Assembly: GCA_018262795.1 (NCBI GenBank)
Contig: JADFDM010000004.1
Coordinates: 247,155-311,154 of the forward strand
From: Sphingobacteriales bacterium
Lineage (GTDB): Bacteria; Bacteroidota; Bacteroidia; Chitinophagales; LD1
Reading direction: 5' to 3'
DNA length: 64,000 nt
Numbering within the stretch: position 1 is the stretch's first letter; each line of letters begins with the position of its first letter. This document shows, piece after piece, positions 36,504 through 44,059 of the stretch. Position numbers and translations under genes: made by a program. Under the pieces are notes generated by a model. That model worked only from the letters and a program-made list of their open reading frames with translations. It had not been told where the DNA came from and did not search any database.

Positions 36504-36606
36504 CGTTCACTCCATTTTGCATAGCAGCGTTTAGATTAGCAGGGAATGGCGGAAATGGATATATTCGCAGACATTTTTTAACCTAATCATTAGATATTTA
36601 AAGCCA

Positions 36607-37938
36607 ATGAAAAAGATTCTACTCGCGCTGTCATTGATCACGGCTATCAGCCTGAATGCGCAAATTGCCAATAACGATTTTGAGATATGGCAAACCGACA
36701 CCATTTTCTTCCCGGGACTTAACACTATTCCTCCCGATACTTTTGAAGCCATCAACCCGGCCAGTTGGACTTCTTCTAATTCTTTAACAGGTACCGATTC
36801 TTTAGGGGGCGTTTTCTTTGTCACACAAACCAACGATGCTCATAGTGGATCTTACGCTGCGCAGATTATTACTGATACCATGAATCTGCCCACCATCCCT
36901 TCTTTCCCTTTGTTGAAATTAACTTTCCCCGGATTTATAGTAAATGGGAAATTCCCAATTAATACATCCACTCTGTTAACCAGCGGCAATGTTATTTCTC
37001 CGCTTTCTATCACAGGTGCCGGACAACCTTTTACTCAAAAATTAGGTAAAATTAAGGGCTACTACAACTATGCTCCAGTATTCAACACCAACGCTAACTC
37101 TAACGATACTTGTATTGTGTGGGCAGCATTGAAAAAATGGAACCCGGTTACCGGAGAATCTGATCTGATTGGAGAGGCTATTTTCAAAAGCACTGCGGCC
37201 ACAGGCGGTTATCTTCCTTTTGAAGCTAACTTCAATTATGTAAGCTGTGATGCCCCGGATTCATTAGTTATATTTATTGCTTCGAGTGTGCCAAACGTTC
37301 AAGCTATTTTAGGGGGTGGAACTTCCGGTTTGATGCGCGGTAGTGTGTTGAAAGTTGATAGCATTTACTATGAAGACCTCCCTAACAATTATAATTTCCC
37401 TCCCATTGCTGTAAATGATATGGATACCACCGTTAAAAACACAGCAAAAGATATTGACGTTAAGTTGAATGATGATGATTGTGATAATGCTGTTTCTGGA
37501 TTAACTATTGCGCTTATTTCTCAGCCGGCCAATGGCTCTGCAACAGTTAATGCGGGCAAGATTACTTACACCCCGGCCAATAATTTTATAGGATTGGATA
37601 CCTTCTCGTACACTTTAAATGATGGCAATGCTACTTCTTCACCTGCAGCGGTAAGAATGATTGTGTTAGATAACACCGGTATTGGCGAAGTAAATCAGGT
37701 GCAAGTGAGTGTGTTCCCAATTCCGGCTTCTGATCAACTGAACATCTATTTTGAAAACCCGGGTAAGTGTATTGCTCGTGTGTATGACATGATTGGAAAT
37801 GAAGTGGTAAACACCCCCTTGAATTCAAACAACAATTCAATAAAGTTGAATGATGTAGCGAATGGAGTTTACGGCCTTCAGATACTGAACAATAAAGGTC
37901 AGGTGATTGCCAGAGCTAAATTTACAGTGAATCAATAA
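36607..37938 (+). CDS. Exported T9SS protein with PCMD-like and cadherin-like domains
   Basis: This 443-residue protein has a signal peptide (about 1-18). The N-terminal half (about 19-260, with NNDFEIWQ, then SFPLLKLTFPGF, and a SYAAQIITDT strand) resembles the carbohydrate-metabolism-like choice-of-anchor domain of Bacteroidota surface proteins. A cadherin-like/Big_9 repeat follows (about 262-352), with PIAVNDMDTT at its start and PANNFIGLDTFSYTLNDG at its end. The final 80 residues are a T9SS type A sorting domain (VFPIPASDQLNIYFENPGK, then VYGLQILNNKGQVIARAKF). Surface display is expected; the ligand is unknown. It is a single gene followed by a terminator. Confidence 0.85.
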   Translation: MKKILLALSLITAISLNAQIANNDFEIWQTDTIFFPGLNTIPPDTFEAINPASWTSSNSLTGTDSLGGVFFVTQTNDAHSGSYAAQIITDTMNLPTIPSFPLLKLTFPGFIVNGKFPINTSTLLTSGNVISPLSITGAGQPFTQKLGKIKGYYNYAPVFNTNANSNDTCIVWAALKKWNPVTGESDLIGEAIFKSTAATGGYLPFEANFNYVSCDAPDSLVIFIASSVPNVQAILGGGTSGLMRGSVLKVDSIYYEDLPNNYNFPPIAVNDMDTTVKNTAKDIDVKLNDDDCDNAVSGLTIALISQPANGSATVNAGKITYTPANNFIGLDTFSYTLNDGNATSSPAAVRMIVLDNTGIGEVNQVQVSVFPIPASDQLNIYFENPGKCIARVYDMIGNEVVNTPLNSNNNSIKLNDVANGVYGLQILNNKGQVIARAKFTVNQ

Positions 37939-37960
37939 TTGCAACTCGTATGAATTCTCA

Positions 37961-37996
37961 AATGCCTCTGCTATTTAGCAGGGGCATTTTTATTTA
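37961..37996 (+). terminator. Terminator of the T9SS protein gene
   Basis: AATGCCTCTGCT pairs with AGCAGGGGCATT around a short ATTT loop (one G-T pair) and is followed by TTTATTT. It lies about 25 nt after the stop. Confidence 0.8.
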
Positions 37997-38090
37997 GGTA
38001 TTCTTAATGAATGTATGCGCTTCGAACTAACTTTCCGGGAAGGGGCAAATAATGGCTTGTTGGCAAGCATCCGGTAAATCCCGTTATTTA

Positions 38091-38231
38091 TCACGAAGGA
38101 TTAGGCATTGGCAAAAGCTCATCAATACGATTGATGGGATGGGGAGCTATTTTCTGTAGTGTTTCTGCTAAATAGTTGTAAGAGCCTATCCAGCCATAGC
38201 GATACAGTTTTAAAAAACTCGGTAGGATGAA
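38091..38231 (-). pseudogene. IS66-family transposase C-terminal remnant
   Basis: On the minus strand an open frame ends at the TGA (38091-38093) with YLAETLQKIAPHPINRIDELLP. The stretch APHPINRIDELLP closely matches the DDE_Tnp_IS66_C terminus (ADHPINRIDELLPWN in intact IS66 TnpC). Only about 45 residues remain; the N-terminal and catalytic parts are gone. It lies just beside the restriction-modification genes, which suggests a past insertion at this site. The upstream part of this frame, before the LKLYRYGW segment, cannot be assigned. Confidence 0.7.
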
Positions 38232-38626
38232 AGGCGGGGGCCTTCTGTCTTGAGCGAAGCCACGGTAAATTGCAGTTGTGCTAAATCGAGTTTATTGACA
38301 AAGGCCTCTAATACTCGGATCGAACTGCTATCTCCAATTTGTTCTTCGAGACAGCTAAAGTGCATTTGAAGCCGGTTCTGCGCTTGTATATATTCCATAT
38401 CCTCAATGACGAACAGCGAAAGAAGAAATTGTACTTTTTCCTCAATTTTTTTTTGAATAACTTGGAGGGTGGTATTTTCACAGTCTGCCGTTAGCGGAAA
38501 TGGCGGGGCGACACTGCAACCATCAGGCGACTGAATAAACTTGATAACTTTCTGCACTAACAGCCCCACTTTTTGACTAAATTTGACCAATGAAGTTTTA
38601 ATAAAAAAGATTTGAAAACTCATCAT
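38210..38626 (-). CDS. Hypothetical helical protein beside the restriction-modification genes
   Basis: The frame extends to 38653. I take the ATG at 38626 or 38623 as the start because the first residues have no support. It would encode about 138 residues with a mostly helical, amphipathic composition (for example TTLQVIQKKIEEKVQFLLSLF and RIQAQNRLQMHFSC-like heptads) and no recognisable domain. Its 5' end overlaps the TTG start of the methyltransferase by about 12 bp on the other strand, and its 3' end overlaps the IS66 remnant frame. It could be a small gene of the island or a chance frame in a remnant. Confidence 0.35.
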   Translation of the reverse strand: MMSFQIFFIKTSLVKFSQKVGLLVQKVIKFIQSPDGCSVAPPFPLTADCENTTLQVIQKKIEEKVQFLLSLFVIEDMEYIQAQNRLQMHFSCLEEQIGDSSSIRVLEAFVNKLDLAQLQFTVASLKTEGPRLSSYRVF

Positions 38627-39919
38627 AAAATAATCAACGGTGACAGCCGACAAATGACTGAACTGCCTGACAATTCAATTCATTTGGCTCTGACTTCTCC
38701 ACCGTATTGGCAACTCAAGGACTACGGCACAGACAACCAAATCGGTTTCCACGACAGCTACGAGAATTATATCAACAACCTGAATTTAGTTTGGAAAGAG
38801 TGCTACCGCACTCTTCACAACGGTTGCAGGTTGTGTGTGAATATTGGCGACCAATTCGCAAGGGCGGTTTATTACGGACGCTACAAAGTCATTCCTATTC
38901 GTGAAGAGATAATTAAGTTCTGTGAGAATATCGGCTTTGACTACATGGGTGCAATCATTTGGCAAAAAGTGACGACTTCCAACACGACAGGCGGTGGCGT
39001 TCAAATGGGTTCATATCCGTATCCAAGAAACGGAATTATTAAACTTGACTACGAGTTTATTCTTGTTTTCAAAAAATTGGGCGATGCACCAAAACCAACA
39101 AAGGAACAGAAAGAACTTTCTAAAATGACTGCTGAAGAATGGAACACAAACTTTGCAGGACATTGGAACTTCGCAGGAGCAAGACAAAACGGACACATTG
39201 CAATGTTTCCCGAAGAATTACCCAAACGCTTAATCAAAATGTTTTCGTTTGTTGGTGAAACAATTCTTGACCCCTTTGCAGGAAGCGGAACAACAGCTTT
39301 AGCCGCAAAAAATTCTGACAGAAACTCTGTTGGCTTTGAAATCAACCCTGAATTTATTCCATTCATCAAAGAGAAATTGGAAACTCATCAGAAAGACATA
39401 AGCGGAACGACTTATGAATTTTTAGAGCAACAACCTATTACTGCCGACTTTGAAAAGGAAATTCAAAACCTCCCCTATATTTTCAAAGACCCTCATACGC
39501 TTGACAAAAAAATTGATGTAAAAAAATTACAGTTCGGCTCTAAAATTGACAAGGACAGTTCAAAACAAAGAGAAGAACTCTATACTGTAAAAGAAGTTAT
39601 CAGTCCAGAGTTAATCCGTTTGAGCAATGACTTAATGATTAAACTAATCGGCATCAAAGAAGACCCAATCATTAACGGACAAGCAACAAAATTCCTTACT
39701 GACAAAACAAAGGGCAAGAGAGTATTTCTAAAATACGACACAGTAAAGCACGACAGTAATAATAATCTGCTTTGCTATCTCTACCTTGAAAATAAAACTT
39801 TCCTTAATGCTCACTTAATCAAAAGCGGTTTGGTGCAGGTGGACAGTAACATGGATTTCAAATACAAACAAAAATTTCAAAACCTATTTCACGAAGCACA
39901 TGCCCAAACCAATAATTAA
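38612..39919 (+). CDS. N4-cytosine-type DNA methyltransferase fused to an SNase-like domain (predicted CTAG methylase)
   Basis: This 435-residue protein starts at a TTG (38612); upstream frame codons hold no ATG before a stop at 38591, and the KIINGD motif I-like start needs this codon. It is a beta-class methyltransferase. Motif IV is TSPPYW (28-33), the SPPY form of m4C and some m6A enzymes. The target-recognition part lies between about 115 and 200. Motif I is DPFAGSGT (220-227). A C-terminal domain (about 323-430) has the staphylococcal nuclease order (LYTVKEVISPELIRLSND, then IKLIGI, then KGKRVFLKYDTV, then YLYLENKTFLNAHLIKSG). It lacks the catalytic Arg and Asp positions of nuclease. 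CTAG is inferred from the MjaI-like partner, which overlaps it by 20 bp. Confidence 0.82.
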   Translation: MKTHHKIINGDSRQMTELPDNSIHLALTSPPYWQLKDYGTDNQIGFHDSYENYINNLNLVWKECYRTLHNGCRLCVNIGDQFARAVYYGRYKVIPIREEIIKFCENIGFDYMGAIIWQKVTTSNTTGGGVQMGSYPYPRNGIIKLDYEFILVFKKLGDAPKPTKEQKELSKMTAEEWNTNFAGHWNFAGARQNGHIAMFPEELPKRLIKMFSFVGETILDPFAGSGTTALAAKNSDRNSVGFEINPEFIPFIKEKLETHQKDISGTTYEFLEQQPITADFEKEIQNLPYIFKDPHTLDKKIDVKKLQFGSKIDKDSSKQREELYTVKEVISPELIRLSNDLMIKLIGIKEDPIINGQATKFLTDKTKGKRVFLKYDTVKHDSNNNLLCYLYLENKTFLNAHLIKSGLVQVDSNMDFKYKQKFQNLFHEAHAQTNN

Positions 39920-40595
39920 ACGCTTTTCAAAGGAGTTCGGAAAAAAAGAGAAAGTTCTCAATTACGCAACGCAAACCTATCAGTTATCAAGACCAAACAA
40001 AGTCGGAACAGTGATGGCTCTCATTCGTGAGTGCCAACCAAAATCATTTGAACAATGGGAACAATGGTATTTTGAGAATGCCAACACAGACGGTAAGACA
40101 CCGGGTAAAATCACTAAAGAAAGTTTGGAAGAACTTGGTGAAAGGTTGTATGTAAAAATCAAGGAGATTGTAATTCCCGAATGGACAGAAGCATTCAACC
40201 AACTGACTTTACAAGACTGTGTTGATTACATTTTCAATCTCACAATCAACAGAACTTATGACGGCTTCATTCGTGAAAAATCTGTGATTGAAGATAATCT
40301 TGCAAAAGAATTTCCAAATGTAAAGTTTGAGGAAAGCGACCCCGAACTTGACCATGCAGGCGACATTGACTATCTCGGTTGGGTTGACAAAAAAGCATTT
40401 GGTATTCAAATCAAACCCGTAACAGCAAAAGCAAATTTCGGCAACTATTCTGCAACAGAGAGAATGAAAGCAAGTTTTTCGGACTTCACCAAAAAATTCG
40501 GTGGGCAAGTGTTTGTAGTTTTCAGCATTGACGACAAAATAAAAAACGAAGAAGTAATCGGACAGATTGCTGCTGAAATTAAACGACTGACCTAA
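39900..40595 (+). CDS. Type II restriction endonuclease, MjaI-like (predicted CTAG)
   Basis: This 231-residue protein begins MPKPIIKRFSKEFGKK, then LNYATQTYQLSRPNKVG (about 20-36). From memory it matches the RE_MjaI family, whose founding member cuts CTAG. A PD-(D/E)xK-like core is visible: D in GDIDYLGW (about 153-161), then the GIQIKP strand (about 168-173) with the Q-x-K form of the motif. Its start overlaps the methyltransferase stop by 20 bp, the usual tight coupling of a type II system, so the methylase protects the host. Aspartate is mostly written GAC here, unlike most neighbours, consistent with transfer. The specificity is not verified. Confidence 0.75.
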   Translation: MPKPIIKRFSKEFGKKEKVLNYATQTYQLSRPNKVGTVMALIRECQPKSFEQWEQWYFENANTDGKTPGKITKESLEELGERLYVKIKEIVIPEWTEAFNQLTLQDCVDYIFNLTINRTYDGFIREKSVIEDNLAKEFPNVKFEESDPELDHAGDIDYLGWVDKKAFGIQIKPVTAKANFGNYSATERMKASFSDFTKKFGGQVFVVFSIDDKIKNEEVIGQIAAEIKRLT

Positions 40596-40920
40596 CATGA
40601 AACGAGAGCCACATACGCCCAACAAAGGTGGCAGTTGCACAACCCCTTATTAAGGGGCGGCAAAAACGTGAAACCCGGCTATGAGTTCGGTTTTCCTGCC
40701 TACCGGCAGGTAGGTGTTTTTCAGGATAAGGTAGTGTATGAGAGTTGTAGCAGCCGGCAGAACAAAAAACCAAGTTTTTGAAGGAGTTTTTCAGTTGTTT
40801 TCGGAACTTCCATTGCCATTGTAAGCATACCTAAAAATGGGGTGCTTACACTTACAGTACCACTCTGCGGTTTGATATGTAGATTTGCCCCTTTTACAAG
40901 AAAAAATTTGCCGCATAATA
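40596..40920. other. Intergenic region between the endonuclease and the L,D-transpeptidase
   Basis: It holds a perfect 15-bp palindrome, CCCCTTATTAAGGGG (40643-40657), and CCTGCC-TACC-GGCAGG (about 40698). Inverted arms TGTAAGCA (40820-40827) and TGCTTACA (40843-40850) follow, then a -7 box TAGATTTG (40880-40887) just before the ATG at 40921. Two minus-strand frames here have no family features. Confidence 0.45.
40880..40887 (+). promoter_or_regulatory. -7 element before the L,D-transpeptidase gene
   Basis: TAGATTTG matches TAnnTTTG. It lies 33 bp before the ATG at 40921 and makes the TTG frame start at 40885 impossible, because that codon lies inside the box. I see no TTTG -33 element at the right distance. 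Confidence 0.5.
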
Positions 40921-42528
40921 ATGAAGAAGGGATTAGTTTGGTTAATAGGGTTAGCAACGGTGCTATTGATTGGAGCGGGAGTGTACAGGCTGGCTTTTTT
41001 TCAATCAGCAAGGGATAAGGTGATGGCCTTGCTTCGCAACCACGAGAGGGTGCTGATTAAGAACGACACTGAGCACATAAACAGTAGAGAGCTGTTAAAA
41101 AAATACTACGACATCTTTGGATATTCAGAAACATGGACGCAATCGGACTCTAAGCGAAATAAGTTTCGAGATATGTTGCACGATATGCTCAACCAGGCTG
41201 ATAGTCTTGGCCTAAACCCTTCAGATTATCATGCAGATTTTACCAGTCATTATGATTCGCTATTACAGGATCCCAACTTTGATCGCGAACAATACAAAGC
41301 GGAGAGTGAAGTGATTTTTTCAGATGCCGCCATTTCATTTCTTTTTGATGTGGCGTATGGGAAAGAGATAAAGATCAGCTTCAACGGAGTGAATTATCAT
41401 ATAGATACTTCCCGGGTGATACATGCGTACAACTCAATTTTAGAAACGGGTGATTGGAGGGCCGTATTGGATACGCTGGAACCGCGGATTAGCCAATACT
41501 TATTACTGAAGCAGCATTTGAATGAGATGGAAACTATCCTACAGAACAACCCTGATCTTGATACTCTTACCGTTTCCGATTCGAGAGAAGGAAGAATAGC
41601 TGCTGCATCTAAACTTCGTTTTTATGGTATTCTCAGTGATTTGCCAACAGAAGATTCAAATGATATGAACAAAATGAAATTTGCTTTGGTGAAATTTCAA
41701 AGCATGATGAGCTTAGATACTACCGGTGAATTAGACAAGAACACGCTGGCTGCTTTTAATGTGCCATTTACTCGAAGAGTGAATCAAATAAAGGAAAGCC
41801 TGAATTATTGGCGATGGACCGGACGATTAGCAGAGCAGGAATTTATTTTGGTAAATATACCGGCTGCGCGCTTGCAAATAGTTAATCAGGATTCGACCCG
41901 AGAACTTAGTATGAGAGTGATTGTAGGAAAAACCGGAACGCCTACCCCTTCCTTCACGGCTTATATTTCTAAGGTTATTGCCTATCCATATTGGAATGTT
42001 CCATATAGCATTGCTACCAAGGAAATGCTGCCAAAAATCAAGAAAAGCATTGGCTATTTGGACGCTAATGATCTTCAAGTGATGAACAGCAAAGGAGTGG
42101 TAATGAATCCTGCTTCAATTGACTGGGCTTCGCTTTCCGGTAAGAATTTCCCTTACCGAATACGCCAGTCAACTGGTTGTGACAATTCGCTGGGAGTACT
42201 GAAGTTTGACCTTAATTCTCCATTCAGTATTTACTTGCACGACACCAACGCGCGAACGCTTTTTGCGCGCAGCAATCGGTTTCTGAGCCACGGATGTATC
42301 AGAGTTGAAAAGCCAATGGAATTAGCGAATTATATTTTGGCAGATGGGTTGGATTCGGCCACTACCGCCAAGTTGAATCAATGTGTGAAAGATGAGAAGC
42401 CGACAGAGTTTAAATTAAAGAAAGACTTCCCTGTGTTAATCTTGTATATGATGGCCGATATTGATGCGAAAGGAGGCCTTAAGTTTTACCGCGATGTATA
42501 TGGTAAAGAAGTGAAACCGGTAACCTGA
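40921..42528 (+). CDS. L,D-transpeptidase, YcbB/LdtD-like
   Basis: This protein has 535 residues from the ATG at 40921. It has an N-terminal membrane anchor (about 4-28). A long helical/scaffold part with a putative peptidoglycan-binding repeat follows (about 240-290, KLRFYGILSDLP through LDKNTLAAFN). The YkuD catalytic domain comes next (about 305-470), with LVNIPAARLQIV, then RVIVGKTGTPTPSF, then HDTNARTLFARSNRFLSHGCIRVEKPMEL. The active-site cysteine is C459 in SHGCIR. Such enzymes form 3-3 cross-links or attach proteins to murein. The gene converges on another YkuD gene at 42532, with 3 bp between the stops. Confidence 0.88.
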   Translation: MKKGLVWLIGLATVLLIGAGVYRLAFFQSARDKVMALLRNHERVLIKNDTEHINSRELLKKYYDIFGYSETWTQSDSKRNKFRDMLHDMLNQADSLGLNPSDYHADFTSHYDSLLQDPNFDREQYKAESEVIFSDAAISFLFDVAYGKEIKISFNGVNYHIDTSRVIHAYNSILETGDWRAVLDTLEPRISQYLLLKQHLNEMETILQNNPDLDTLTVSDSREGRIAAASKLRFYGILSDLPTEDSNDMNKMKFALVKFQSMMSLDTTGELDKNTLAAFNVPFTRRVNQIKESLNYWRWTGRLAEQEFILVNIPAARLQIVNQDSTRELSMRVIVGKTGTPTPSFTAYISKVIAYPYWNVPYSIATKEMLPKIKKSIGYLDANDLQVMNSKGVVMNPASIDWASLSGKNFPYRIRQSTGCDNSLGVLKFDLNSPFSIYLHDTNARTLFARSNRFLSHGCIRVEKPMELANYILADGLDSATTAKLNQCVKDEKPTEFKLKKDFPVLILYMMADIDAKGGLKFYRDVYGKEVKPVT

Positions 42529-42531
42529 ATT

Positions 42532-43257
42532 TTACTTTAGCAAGGCAGAAGCGGTCAAGTAGCTTTTGTCGGGGTAGTAAACAAACAGACAACTTCCCTC
42601 CTTAATGGTGTTGATGATTTGATTATTATAGGTAAATGGAACAGCCGGGCAGCCCCAACTGCGGCCTAATCGCCCTTCGTGAGAAACAAAATCCTCTGAA
42701 ACATAATCCGCTCCGTGCATTACAATAGCTCTTTCTTCTGCGTTATTGTTGAATCCATTTTCGAGACCTTGCAGTTTTAGCGATAGGCCGTGTTTTCCCA
42801 TGTAAGGCTTGCCGGTGATGTAAAATCCTAAACTGCTTTTGTTGGAGGATGGCTCGTTGGAAAAAGAACGAGCGTATTCTTCCCCGGTATTTTTACCATG
42901 TGCTACTAAGGTGTTAAATAGAAGTTTTTGGTGTTGAAGGTCAATTACATAAAGTCGCTTGTTCACCGAAGATTGGGAAAAGTCGCAGATAGAAATAATG
43001 TCTGTAGATACGGCATGCTCTGCTTTCAATTTCTTCCAGCCTTTCACCGCTAAATTGAACGCAGTAACTGGCAGCCCCAAAGAGCTTAAATGGAGTTGCT
43101 CATAAGCACTTTTTGCGTTAAAGCTATTAGCAGCAGAAGGAACTGCTTCTTCTGAAATGGTTTCAGAGTTAATTGGATGGAAAGCAGTGAAAGCAATCAA
43201 GCTGCATAGAAAAACAGTCCTGATAAAAAGGTCTTTTAGGTTCATCATAGTGTTCAA
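42532..43257 (-). CDS. YkuD-type murein L,D-transpeptidase catalytic protein
   Basis: This 241-residue protein has a signal peptide (about 1-27). The catalytic domain (about 85-235) has LYVIDLQHQKLLFNTLVAHGK, then GLSLKLQGLENGFNNNAEERAIVMHGADYV, then the active-site motif RLGRSWGCPAV with the cysteine about 197. This is the YkuD_2/short form that lacks the large scaffold of the neighbour. Its stop is 3 bp from the stop of the convergent L,D-transpeptidase. Both should act in the periplasm, but whether they differ in cross-link type cannot be told from sequence. Confidence 0.83.
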   Translation of the reverse strand: MNTMMNLKDLFIRTVFLCSLIAFTAFHPINSETISEEAVPSAANSFNAKSAYEQLHLSSLGLPVTAFNLAVKGWKKLKAEHAVSTDIISICDFSQSSVNKRLYVIDLQHQKLLFNTLVAHGKNTGEEYARSFSNEPSSNKSSLGFYITGKPYMGKHGLSLKLQGLENGFNNNAEERAIVMHGADYVSEDFVSHEGRLGRSWGCPAVPFTYNNQIINTIKEGSCLFVYYPDKSYLTASALLK

Positions 43258-43350
43258 AGGTTATTCGAATATAAGCTATACAGGCCGTATTTCTAAATCA
43301 CTAAGTTTTGGTCTTAGGGTTTTTGGTGGAATCTGTTTTCCTAAAAGCAA

Positions 43351-43380
43351 AAATCCTCCGAGATTTGGAGGATTCTGCGT
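43351..43380 (-). terminator. Terminator after the rpmA gene
   Basis: On the minus strand AATCCTCC pairs with GGAGGATT (43352-43374) around a 7-nt loop and is followed by TTTGCTTTT. It lies 27 nt past the rpmA stop. Confidence 0.8.
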
Positions 43381-43400
43381 AAGCTATAAAGTTAGCTGGC

Positions 43401-43664
43401 TTATGCTTCGGCTACTGCCACTACATGAACAAATCTTCTGTCGTCTTTGCCTTTGGTGTATTTTACCATTCCTTCGATAGTCGCAAAAATTGTATGGTCT
43501 TTGCCAATATCTACGCCTTTGCCGGGGTGAAATGAGGTTCCACGTTGGCGAACAATGATATTGCCGGGGATGGCGATATCGCCACCATATATTTTAATGC
43601 CGAGGCGCTTGCTGTGTGATTCGCGTCCGTTCTTTACTTTACCTTCACCTTTTTTGTGTGCCAT
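43401..43664 (-). CDS. rpmA: 50S ribosomal protein L27
   Basis: This 87-residue protein is the normal size. It begins [22 protein letters not shown], the conserved N-terminal extension that reaches the peptidyl-transferase centre in bacteria. The conserved [25 protein letters not shown] block follows (about 28-52). Downstream of L21 by 28 bp, it forms the standard rplU-rpmA operon. Start and length agree with the family. Confidence 0.97.
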   Translation of the reverse strand: MAHKKGEGKVKNGRESHSKRLGIKIYGGDIAIPGNIIVRQRGTSFHPGKGVDIGKDHTIFATIEGMVKYTKGKDDRRFVHVVAVAEA

Positions 43665-43692
43665 GACTTATGTTTTTATCCTTTTGGGTAAT

Positions 43693-44001
43693 TTATCCTA
43701 TTGATTCGATGGAAATCTGTGTGAGGGATTGGCGGTGACCTTGAGTTTTTTTGTAGGTCTTTCTTCTTTTCTTTTTAAAGATAGTTACCTTATCGTCTTT
43801 TAAATGAGTAAGTATTTTAGCACTTACCGTAACTCCCGTTACCGTAGGAGCGCCTACTTGCACGGTTCCATTATCATCCGTTAATAATACCTTATCGAAA
43901 GAAACAGAATCACCTTCGTTGCCTTCTAAGCGGTGCACATACAATTTCTTTCCGGCTTCTGCCTTGAACTGTTGCCCTGCTATCTCTACTATTGCGTACA
44001 T
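43693..44001 (-). CDS. rplU: 50S ribosomal protein L21
   Basis: This 102-residue protein binds 23S rRNA near L20. It begins MYAIVEIAGQQFKAEAGKKLYV, and the terminal part has KKKRRKTYKKTQGHRQSLTQISI (about 77-99), the family core. It is the first gene of rplU-rpmA, and its promoter (TTTG and TATATTTG on the minus strand, 19 bp apart) lies just upstream. Confidence 0.97.
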   Translation of the reverse strand: MYAIVEIAGQQFKAEAGKKLYVHRLEGNEGDSVSFDKVLLTDDNGTVQVGAPTVTGVTVSAKILTHLKDDKVTIFKKKRRKTYKKTQGHRQSLTQISIESIG

Positions 44002-44021
44002 CGTTTAAAATTTTGGGAGCG

Positions 44022-44052
44022 CAAATATAACGACTACATTCAAAAAACCAAA
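44022..44052 (-). promoter_or_regulatory. Bacteroidota-type promoter of rplU-rpmA
   Basis: On the minus strand TTTG (44049-44052) and TATATTTG (44022-44029) are separated by 19 bp. The transcript would begin about 6 nt past the -7 box, leaving a leader of about 15 nt before the ATG at 44001. The promoter overlaps the end region after the M48 gene. Confidence 0.7.
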
Positions 44053-44059
44053 AGTATTT

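Noticed and set aside
38612-40595. Scarcity of CTAG in the window as evidence for the methylase specificity
   Set aside because: CTAG is present in several genes (for example near 2611, 4500, 5371, 7640 and 11511), and CTAG is rare in many bacteria, so frequency here says nothing.
40605-40660. GCCCAAC after the endonuclease as an integron attC-like site
   Set aside because: GCCCAAC fits RYYYAAC, but no matching GTTRRRY core follows at attC distance and there is no integrase; coincidence is more likely.
40721-41011. A 96-codon minus-strand frame across the L,D-transpeptidase start
   Set aside because: It overlaps the promoter and first 90 bases of a clear gene and has no recognisable features.
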